From: Alphaproteobacteria bacterium UBA2964 | Lineage (GTDB): Bacteria; Pseudomonadota; Alphaproteobacteria; MPNO01; UBA2964 | Assembly: GCA_002348425.1 (NCBI GenBank) | Contig: DEBE01000127.1 | Span: 1-14,266 of the forward strand | DNA: 14,266 bases | Direction of reading: 5' to 3' | Part shown: positions 1 to 6,524 of the stretch, in pieces | Layout of the letters: each line of letters begins with the position of its first letter | How positions within the stretch are numbered: the stretch's first letter is position 1 | Notes under the pieces: model-generated | What the model was told of the DNA's origin: nothing | Seen by the model: only the letters and a program-made list of their open reading frames with translations | The model's database searches: none | Made by a program: the position numbers and the translations under genes

Positions 1-1
1 A

Positions 2-442
2 GGTGTTTTACTCGTACTTTGCGGTGTCCTATTTCAAACATGCAACACTATTATAGTTAAAAAACTCACAAAAACCGAGGAACCCGATGCCATAGTGTTA
101 TATCATACATTATTTATTTTACCTCTCTCAATCATTCCAACAATCTACGTATGGGAAACACCAACTTTGGAACAATGGGGTTGGTTCGCTATTATCGGCG
201 CCGCAGGGATCTTAACACAAAGTTGTATGACCAGGGCATTCGTCGTTGCAGACGCTTCATTTGTATTGGCCCTCAGCTATCTAAGATTGCCGATTGCAGC
301 GATTATGGGGTTTGCAATTTTTGGAGAGGTTCCTGTCATATGGGTATGGATTGGGGCTATTATCATATGCGCCTCCTCAACCTACATTGCTCACCGCGAG
401 TCAGTCCTCGCCCAGACCAATGGACGACGGAACAATGAATAA
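2..442 (+). CDS. EamA/DMT-family transporter, C-terminal part (cut by window start)
   Basis: The reading frame is open from base 2 with no stop before the TAA at 440-442, so about 146 C-terminal residues are visible and the N-terminal half lies outside. The protein is very hydrophobic, with several helices separated by short polar turns. Its last part ('LRLPIAAIMGF...GEVPVIWVWIGAIIICAS') is typical of the second EamA repeat of drug/metabolite transporters, which are inner-membrane carriers of about 300 residues and 10 helices that move small metabolites. It aligns by eye with the same part of the next gene ('TRLPLAALAGF...NEVPEVWVWIGSGVIACA'), so the two are tandem paralogs. The first internal ATG, at 95, is not the real start, because the homologous frame continues upstream. 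Substrate unknown. Family call is confident; the missing half means integrity cannot be judged. Confidence 0.85.
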   Translation, partial: GVLLVLCGVLFQTCNTIIVKKLTKTEEPDAIVLYHTLFILPLSIIPTIYVWETPTLEQWGWFAIIGAAGILTQSCMTRAFVVADASFVLALSYLRLPIAAIMGFAIFGEVPVIWVWIGAIIICASSTYIAHRESVLAQTNGRRNNE

Positions 443-1343
443 AATAGCAAAGCTCATTTCATTTTGGCCAGCGGTGATCCAATGCACCTTTTGGATCTTA
501 ATCTCCGGATCTTTGATGGTCATACAACTGGGTATCGTCAGATTGATCTCAAATGATATAGATGTATTTGAAATTGTTTTCTTTCGTGCTTTATTCAGCT
601 GCCTTTTTATTCTTCCAATAATTACAAGCAACCCAACTGTGCTGAAGGTAAACCGCCCCGTCATTATGGGACTATGCGGCGTCTTGGCATTTGTAGCCGG
701 AGTTTGTTTTTATTTCGCCGCAAAATATATGCCTCTCGCAGATATTACGGCAATCCATTTTTCTCGTCCTATTTTCGCAGCCATTCTTGCAGCTATCGTC
801 TTAAAAGAAGTCATAAAAGGGCCTAGAGCTATTGCAATTATTGGCGGCTTTATCGGCGCAGCAATCATAATACGCCCCGGGCTAGTCGATTTTAATGTTG
901 GTATTTTCTTTGTACTTGGTGTGGTTGTAGTGCAAACTTGGAACCCCATAAATCGGCGCCTATTATCTAAAAGTGAACACCCGGATAGCATCGCTGTTTG
1001 GACACAGCTGATAGTTTTGCCACTGGCATTGATACCAACTTTTTTGGTCTGGACAATGCCAACATGGGAACTTCTAGGTTGGATGGCATTAATTGGACTT
1101 CTGGAAATGCTAAACCAGCGAGTGTTGGCACGGGCCTACATACAAGGGGAAACTGTCATAGTTCTGGCTCTTCATTATACCAGACTTCCTTTGGCAGCTC
1201 TTGCCGGTTTTCTTATGTTTAATGAGGTTCCTGAAGTTTGGGTTTGGATCGGCAGTGGGGTAATTGCCTGTGCAGCTCTTTATCTTGCCCACCATGAGAA
1301 AATAAAAGAGGGTCAAGAGAAAAATAAGAACTCTGATATTTAA
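435..1343 (+). CDS. EamA/DMT-family transporter
   Basis: An inner-membrane carrier of the drug/metabolite transporter superfamily, 302 residues from the ATG at 435, the usual family length. About ten hydrophobic segments form two EamA repeats (roughly residues 10-140 and 150-290). The second repeat contains 'GWMALIG', 'TRLPLAALAGF' and 'NEVPEVWVWIG', matching the upstream gene. The start is ambiguous: ATG at 420 adds five residues (MDDGT) and the frame is open further upstream to 294, but the family normally begins with a short polar stretch before helix 1, so 420 or 435 fits. The ATG at 435 overlaps the end of the previous gene by 8 bp, implying translational coupling and perhaps joint function, even as a heteromeric pair. 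No substrate can be inferred. A 140-bp spacer without a clear terminator separates it from the next gene on the same strand. Confidence 0.9.
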   Translation: MNKIAKLISFWPAVIQCTFWILISGSLMVIQLGIVRLISNDIDVFEIVFFRALFSCLFILPIITSNPTVLKVNRPVIMGLCGVLAFVAGVCFYFAAKYMPLADITAIHFSRPIFAAILAAIVLKEVIKGPRAIAIIGGFIGAAIIIRPGLVDFNVGIFFVLGVVVVQTWNPINRRLLSKSEHPDSIAVWTQLIVLPLALIPTFLVWTMPTWELLGWMALIGLLEMLNQRVLARAYIQGETVIVLALHYTRLPLAALAGFLMFNEVPEVWVWIGSGVIACAALYLAHHEKIKEGQEKNKNSDI

Positions 1344-1483
1344 TTTTATTGCCTTTAACAACTTCTATAAACCTTGGCACACCAACTAAAATTAGGTAGT
1401 GCTAGTTTTATAAAATGCTCATAAAACAAGAGACGGCTAAAAATTTAATCAGCTAGCAGATAACGGCATATATTGGAGATATC

Positions 1484-2473
1484 ATGACACCGCTTAGACT
1501 CAGCATCGCTTCTACTGATTACGATCATTTTCGTGACTTCCGAACAGGAGATGTGCGCGCCGAGGGGATAGACCACAATTGGTCCACGTTACGGCACCAC
1601 GAAGTATTTGCGCGTTTTACTGCGAATAGGGAATGGGATGTTGCAGAGTTAAGCTTTGCAAAGTTCGTCGCACAAGTAACTCGTGACAATGCTGATATCA
1701 TCGGTTTACCTGTGGTATGCTCCCGCTTATTTCGGTTTTCGTCTTTCTATATCAATAAAAATTCTGGCATCAAAACCGTCGAGGACCTCAAAGGAAAAAG
1801 GATTGGTTCACCCGAATGGGCCCATTCTGCCGCCGTGTATATGCGTGGCTGGATGCATAATGACTGTGGGGTAAAATTACATGATGTACACTGGTATCAG
1901 GCGGGCGCCAATGCGCCTGGTCGAGTGGAGAAGGTTGAACTCAATCTTCCTGAAGGGGTTGAGATTACGCGAATTTCAGACAAGTCTTTATCCGACCTAA
2001 TTGCCACTGGTGAAATCGATTGTGCAATAATAGCGAGGCCACCAACCTGTTTTCTTGAAGGGCACCCAGATGTAGTACGGCTTTATCCCGACTACCTTGA
2101 GATGGAGGAACAATATTATGAAAAAACCAAAGTCTGGCCAATAATGCACATCATGGTTATGCAAAACCATATTCTCGAGAACAATCCCTGGGTGGCACGA
2201 AACTTGTTGAACGCCTTCGACGAGTCCAAAGAACGTAGCATTGAAAGACTACTTGACCCGGCTGTATCCCGTTATCCTCTTGCGTGGCTTCCAACATATG
2301 CCCGAAAAATGCAAGCTACATTCGGGAAAGACCCCTACCCTTTCGGAATAGAGGAAAATCGGGCCACTTGGGAACAGATGCTACTCTATACATATCAGCA
2401 GGGCATCGCACACAAACACGTAACACCTGAGGATATATTTCCAAAAGGAATTATGACAAATGTAGTTGTTTAA
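1484..2473 (+). CDS. 4,5-dihydroxyphthalate decarboxylase (Pht5)-like / ABC substrate-binding-fold protein
   Basis: A 329-residue protein with the type-2 periplasmic-binding fold. It opens with a beta strand ('PLRLSIAST', residues 3-11), has the characteristic 'TVEDLKGKRIGSPE' loop near residues 98-111 that usually contacts the ligand, and a second lobe ending 'GIAHKHVTPEDIFPKG'. Length and motifs resemble Pht5-type 4,5-dihydroxyphthalate decarboxylases, which databases often label as NitT/TauT-like substrate-binding proteins. There is no signal peptide or lipobox: the N-terminus is polar and enters the fold directly, so the protein should stay in the cytosol. That favours an enzyme or a cytosolic ligand sensor over a transport receptor. 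A good ribosome site (GGAG, 1475-1478) lies 5 nt before the ATG. No ABC permease or ATPase adjoins it. It converges with the PrpD-like gene 31 bp away. Decarboxylase activity and substrate are inferences from family only. Confidence 0.75.
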   Translation: MTPLRLSIASTDYDHFRDFRTGDVRAEGIDHNWSTLRHHEVFARFTANREWDVAELSFAKFVAQVTRDNADIIGLPVVCSRLFRFSSFYINKNSGIKTVEDLKGKRIGSPEWAHSAAVYMRGWMHNDCGVKLHDVHWYQAGANAPGRVEKVELNLPEGVEITRISDKSLSDLIATGEIDCAIIARPPTCFLEGHPDVVRLYPDYLEMEEQYYEKTKVWPIMHIMVMQNHILENNPWVARNLLNAFDESKERSIERLLDPAVSRYPLAWLPTYARKMQATFGKDPYPFGIEENRATWEQMLLYTYQQGIAHKHVTPEDIFPKGIMTNVVV

Positions 2474-2504
2474 TATTCCAACAGTGGTAAATTTTTAAAA
2501 TAAA

Positions 2505-3875
2505 TCAAAGAATATCCATAAGCTTAATAAGCGGCCGCATATCGGATATATTTCCAAGCTCACACCACGCCGCCAAAACCGCATCACACCTTTGATTCCC
2601 AATAACGGGGGCACTTTGTGAACGAAATTTATTTTCTATATCTAAATCGGACATAGGATTGCCCGGGTGCCCAGGAGGATTGACGTTTTCAACCACATAA
2701 GTCGAGCCATCTTCCAATTCAACCACAGCCCGGACCATCATCGTATCAGGCATAAGTTCTTCGATAGCCGAATCCACAGTCACTTTTACTTTACTGAGGA
2801 GGGGACGAATTCCCGGATCACGGACTAAAGTTTCATCGAATGTGTTTACCGATACCGGACCATCAATTAGGGCCCTGACAAAAATATAAGGCAAGCTATG
2901 ATCAGCGGTCTCACGCGTTTGTGGATCCCATTTTTCTGGTTCACTAGCAATTTCATGTTTAGTAAAATTATCACAAAAAATTTCTATTTCTTTTATTGAC
3001 TCTATTTTATCTGGGGCAATCTTTTTCCGCATTTCGAGAGCTGCCCACACTACAGACTGTCCGTTGGTTTCTAAAGGCCAGTATTTGATAAGGACTTTTG
3101 GAAAATCAAAACTACCGCCTTCTGTAGGGAAGTTCGAAATCTCAAAAGGCCCCGTCACATTATCAAATAAACCACAACGACCTTCGAAGGCATTCCCTGG
3201 CCCAACCATACCTTCAGCCGCTAACGTCGCCGCAAAAACTCCATTTCGTCCTGCAAAGGCAGTCGCAACATTTTTCCATGGCGTCAGCTCACCGGATCTC
3301 GTAACACGTAACGGCACCGTAGAAGTCGCTGTCATTCCGATTGCGTGAGCTGTTTGTTCGCTAGAAAGTTTGAGCAGATTACAGATTCCTGCAGCAGTCG
3401 AAATTCCAACAGCAAATCCTTGGTCCCAACCCAGGTGGCGCATATTGGAAAATTCGCTAAGTCTGATGAATACTTCGTAAGTGACTAACACTGATGCCAA
3501 CAGTTGGCGGCCGCTTATAGGCATCGCTCCCGCCATAGCAAGATGCGGGCCAATTCCATCACTTGGATGCCCTCCCGGATAACGGTCATTAAAATCATAA
3601 TTACGAATCATACAGGTATTGATAAAGCCGGCAATTTCGACAGGTAGTACTTTTTCTTGCATAAGTGTGCGCCCCGGAAACCTGCCGGGCGTCTGCCCAA
3701 GAGCCAAACGCTTCCCTATTTCCGCGGCTTTGCAATCATGTGACCCTATAGCACAACCCAAAGTATCAATAAGGTGCTGACAGGCTAAATGAGAAATTTT
3801 AGTTCCAAGATGATCGAAAGTTAAATCGGTCGCAAAATTTGCAATTTGCCTGGTAAGCTGGTCGAACAAGATCAT
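2505..3875 (-). CDS. MmgE/PrpD family protein
   Basis: A 456-residue member of the MmgE/PrpD family, whose known members include 2-methylcitrate dehydratase (PrpD), cis-aconitate decarboxylase and iminodisuccinate epimerase. All act on small polycarboxylates in the cytosol. Visible hallmarks are 'YDFND' (93-97) followed by 'GGHPSDG' (101-107), the helical stretch 'NVATAFAGRNGVFAATLAAEG' starting near 202, 'KYWPLETNGQS' (264-274) and 'ADHSLPY' (324-330). Length is normal. The start is supported by an AAAGG ribosome site about 6 nt upstream. It is the last gene of a three-gene operon: only 8 bp separate it from the sulfotransferase-like gene. There is no prpB, prpC or acnD nearby, so a methylcitrate-cycle role is unlikely, and the partners point instead to catabolism of an unusual acid. 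Family assignment is firm; the reaction is unknown. Confidence 0.88.
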   Translation of the reverse strand: MILFDQLTRQIANFATDLTFDHLGTKISHLACQHLIDTLGCAIGSHDCKAAEIGKRLALGQTPGRFPGRTLMQEKVLPVEIAGFINTCMIRNYDFNDRYPGGHPSDGIGPHLAMAGAMPISGRQLLASVLVTYEVFIRLSEFSNMRHLGWDQGFAVGISTAAGICNLLKLSSEQTAHAIGMTATSTVPLRVTRSGELTPWKNVATAFAGRNGVFAATLAAEGMVGPGNAFEGRCGLFDNVTGPFEISNFPTEGGSFDFPKVLIKYWPLETNGQSVVWAALEMRKKIAPDKIESIKEIEIFCDNFTKHEIASEPEKWDPQTRETADHSLPYIFVRALIDGPVSVNTFDETLVRDPGIRPLLSKVKVTVDSAIEELMPDTMMVRAVVELEDGSTYVVENVNPPGHPGNPMSDLDIENKFRSQSAPVIGNQRCDAVLAAWCELGNISDMRPLIKLMDIL

Positions 3876-3883
3876 ATTTACCT

Positions 3884-5143
3884 TTATAAGACTGGAAAAT
3901 GTTCAGCTCGAAAGCTCGACAGTGGCAGAGGTGGATCTTCATTAATACCATCTATCCACATGTCAAAGACAATGTCTTTTTCTGGTGTTACCTCGAGTAA
4001 GCGCGCACGGCACATGTCTCCACGATTATCATTTGTGGCGACCCCATCAATTGTACAGATTCCGCCAAAGGTCATAAAGGTATTGCCGGTTTTCGGAAGA
4101 CGGTAGGCTCCACCCTGATAACAGGCATAAAATTGCTCCTCCGGACCAGCGCCGAACGACCACACTTGTTTTACTGTCATCATTTCCTCATCAACAAGGA
4201 ATTCAGCGACTCTACTGTAATTTTTTTCGGCCGGTAATTTTTCAGAAAAAGGCAATGCTCGGTGATTTCCATTATCAAAACATAGGATTGAACCAGAAGG
4301 TGTTACAGAGCAATCATGTTGATGGTATTGCCAGTCCAATTCTCCTAGAGGCTCCAGTAAATATTTTGACCATGGTCGTCGCCAGTTTCCAGGGTCGCCG
4401 AGAATCCATTTTATATCTCCGGTGAGACGAGAAAACTTAAGGATGCAGTCCTGGGTCCTAAGAGAAACCATTATTGTATCGTCACGCTGGTCATAAAAAA
4501 CAGCATTGGTATGACACCAGTCATTGCTATCCATAAAACCCAATTTATTCCAGTAATTAGAACAACTTCCATAGCAGAGCCGATATGGATCAATCATATC
4601 AAATAAATGCCATTTATCGATGATGTCCCCCTTTGCAGAAACCTCAAGGACAATGTCACCAATGACCTTGGCGGGACCTCGGGAAGCGTCAGGTTCACTA
4701 TCGTTTACCGGCCAGTCAGGAAAGACCCGCATTTCAGCACTTAGGAGCAAAAAGTTGCCATTGGGTAAAACATTCACTCGATGGTGAGTTAGAGGTATAT
4801 CTATTGCGATTGAACCGGGGGGCGGCTGCTTATCTTGCCACTTGCCAGTAACATGCCACTGTCGAATGAGCGTTCCAGTCGGTGATACCTCTATTATTTG
4901 ACCCGCAGCTGTCAGAGAAAAAATCAGATTACCGTTGGGGTGGGCACAACTATCTTGTGCTGCGGTATCAAATTGCAGATTTAACGGCATTTTCCCCTCT
5001 GCGTTGAGCCCAATAATCCATCCAACTTTATTGCGTCCTCTGTCATTGCCGCCGGGCCTTACGTTAAAAACCATCATCCCGGGTTCGCGTCTATCTGGTA
5101 TACAAGTATCGATATGATAAGGAGGCAAATCGGCAGTATTCAT
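3884..5143 (-). CDS. Arylsulfate-sulfotransferase-like beta-propeller protein (ASST family), no signal peptide
   Basis: Resembles PAPS-independent arylsulfate sulfotransferases, which move sulfate from a phenolic ester to another phenol through a sulfo-histidine in a six-bladed propeller. From the ATG at 5143 it is 419 residues; an in-frame TTG at 5152 would add three. Numbered from the TTG, motifs are 'HPNGN' (71-75), 'HHRVNVLPNGN' (123-133), 'DWCHTNAV' (211-218), 'SLRTQD' (230-235), 'TGDIKWILG' (244-252), 'QHD' (278-280) and 'CFDNGN' (291-296). H123/H124, H214, R232 and H279 fit the family's His-His-Arg-His site, and the 18-residue H214-R232 gap equals His356-Arg374 of the E. coli enzyme. 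Unlike that periplasmic enzyme it has no signal peptide or membrane anchor, so it should be cytosolic. The ATG starts 1 nt after the monooxygenase stop, consistent with reinitiation. A non-sulfotransferase propeller lyase or binding role remains possible. Confidence 0.8.
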   Translation of the reverse strand: MNTADLPPYHIDTCIPDRREPGMMVFNVRPGGNDRGRNKVGWIIGLNAEGKMPLNLQFDTAAQDSCAHPNGNLIFSLTAAGQIIEVSPTGTLIRQWHVTGKWQDKQPPPGSIAIDIPLTHHRVNVLPNGNFLLLSAEMRVFPDWPVNDSEPDASRGPAKVIGDIVLEVSAKGDIIDKWHLFDMIDPYRLCYGSCSNYWNKLGFMDSNDWCHTNAVFYDQRDDTIMVSLRTQDCILKFSRLTGDIKWILGDPGNWRRPWSKYLLEPLGELDWQYHQHDCSVTPSGSILCFDNGNHRALPFSEKLPAEKNYSRVAEFLVDEEMMTVKQVWSFGAGPEEQFYACYQGGAYRLPKTGNTFMTFGGICTIDGVATNDNRGDMCRARLLEVTPEKDIVFDMWIDGINEDPPLPLSSFRAEHFPVL

Positions 5144-5144
5144 A

Positions 5145-6482
5145 TTAATCAAACCGTCTAGTTGGCCATGCTGGACGCGACAGGCCTAAGTTTTGCCTTA
5201 GGGTCGTTCCGTTATATGCTTTACGATAAAGACCTCTCCGCTGTAATTCTGGGATAACAAGATCTATGAAATCTCTTAAACTAGATGGAAACAACGGGGG
5301 CATAATATTAAATCCATCGCATGCTCCGTCAACAAACCACTCTTCCATCAAATCGGCAACTTCACTCGTCGATCCAATGATTTCATAATGACCGCGAGCA
5401 CCAGCAACCCTTCTATAGAGTTCTTTGATTGTTAAATTTTCTCGGCGCGCAATATCAACAAATAGATCTACACGGGTAGAACTCGTTTTGTTACGTGGAA
5501 TTTCCGGCAAGGGGCTATCAATCGGAAAACCTGAAACATCGTAATCAAGCCGTTTGGAAAGAAGTTGCAATCCGGTAATTGGATCGATCAAGTCTTGAAG
5601 GTAGTCATACTTACGAACTGCTTCTTCGCGAGTTTCTGCAACGCACACCAATAATCCCGGCATTACCTTAAGATCATCAGGACTGCGACCATATCCATAC
5701 ATACGTTTCTTTACATCAGTGTAAAAATCTTTGGCTCCCAAAATCGTTTGTTGTGCGCCAAAAATTACTTCTGCGGTCTCAGCCGCAAGTTCCCGACCTT
5801 CATCAGAAGCTCCCGCCTGCACCATAACAGGTTCTCCTTGGGGTGATGGCGGAACGTTCAAAGGTCCCTTAATTTTGAAAAACTCACCATCATGTTCAAG
5901 AATTTGAAGCTTTTTCTTGTCAAAATAAACACCAGATGCTCGATCCCTGATAAAGACGTCCTCCCCCCAGCTATTCCATAAGCCCCGGACAACGTGTGCA
6001 AACTCTTTTGCTCTTTTATAACGCTGTGATTTTTCCATATGCTGTTCTTTACCAAAACTTGCCGCTTCAGACCTATTCCCCGAAGTAACCAAGTTCCAGC
6101 CAGCACGGCCACCGCTTACGAGATCCAATGAAGCAAATCTCCTTGCCAGGGAAAAGGGTTGATCATAGGTTGTTGTTGCTGTGCAAACTACACCAAGTTG
6201 TTTGGTATGTTGGGCTATCGCACCCATAAGGGTAAAGGGTTCGATCCATGTACCATAGGAATCGTGAGCCATCGCATCCAGTTCGCCTCTCCAGAAAGAG
6301 ACCGAATCTGCCATAAAGAACATATCAAAAAGGCCGCGCTCAGCCATTTGAGCAATATCAATAATATGGTTCATGTTTGATCCGGAATTTGGAACACTAT
6401 CAGGATGTCTCCAAGCGGCAATATGGTGGCCACATGGCCAATAAAACATGCCGAGCTTCATTTCCTTTTTACTGCCAACCAT
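5145..6482 (-). CDS. NtaA/SnaA/DszA-type FMN-dependent monooxygenase (LLM class)
   Basis: A 445-residue luciferase-like flavin monooxygenase of the nitrilotriacetate/pristinamycin/dibenzothiophene-sulfone subgroup. These enzymes use FMNH2 supplied by a separate reductase to oxidise C-N, C-S or similar bonds. Diagnostic parts are 'LGMFYWPCGHHIAAWRHP' (10-27), 'FMADS' (56-60), 'EPFTLMGAIAQHTKQLG' (81-97), 'SGGRAGWNLVTS' (123-134, the flavin-phosphate region) and 'VMVQAGASDEGRELAA' in the C-terminal half. Length is typical. The ATG at 6482 has a GGGAG ribosome site about 10 nt upstream; the ATG at 6461 (MKLGMFY) is where many relatives begin and is a real alternative. It is the first gene of the three-gene operon and starts only 42 bp after the polA stop, with no evident terminator between, so read-through from polA is possible. 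No flavin reductase is present in the window. Substrate unknown. Confidence 0.9.
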   Translation of the reverse strand: MVGSKKEMKLGMFYWPCGHHIAAWRHPDSVPNSGSNMNHIIDIAQMAERGLFDMFFMADSVSFWRGELDAMAHDSYGTWIEPFTLMGAIAQHTKQLGVVCTATTTYDQPFSLARRFASLDLVSGGRAGWNLVTSGNRSEAASFGKEQHMEKSQRYKRAKEFAHVVRGLWNSWGEDVFIRDRASGVYFDKKKLQILEHDGEFFKIKGPLNVPPSPQGEPVMVQAGASDEGRELAAETAEVIFGAQQTILGAKDFYTDVKKRMYGYGRSPDDLKVMPGLLVCVAETREEAVRKYDYLQDLIDPITGLQLLSKRLDYDVSGFPIDSPLPEIPRNKTSSTRVDLFVDIARRENLTIKELYRRVAGARGHYEIIGSTSEVADLMEEWFVDGACDGFNIMPPLFPSSLRDFIDLVIPELQRRGLYRKAYNGTTLRQNLGLSRPAWPTRRFD

Positions 6483-6524
6483 GCGCTAGCTTCTCCCGAG
6501 TTTTACATCATCCCGCGGGTATTT

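Noticed and set aside
151..438. A 95-residue + strand frame overlapping the first EamA gene
   Set aside because: It lies in another frame of a gene with clear membrane-protein homology and has an implausible composition, rich in R, C and Y.
2474..2504. Shared terminator between the convergent Pht5-like and PrpD-like genes
   Set aside because: The 31-bp gap is AT-rich, but I find no stem-loop in it.
3064..3348. A 94-residue + strand frame opposite the PrpD-like gene
   Set aside because: Antisense shadow of a well-supported gene; no ribosome site or family motif.
2505..3875. Calling the PrpD-like gene a methylcitrate-cycle prpD
   Set aside because: No prpB, prpC or acnD neighbours, and the family covers several reactions, so only the family name is justified.
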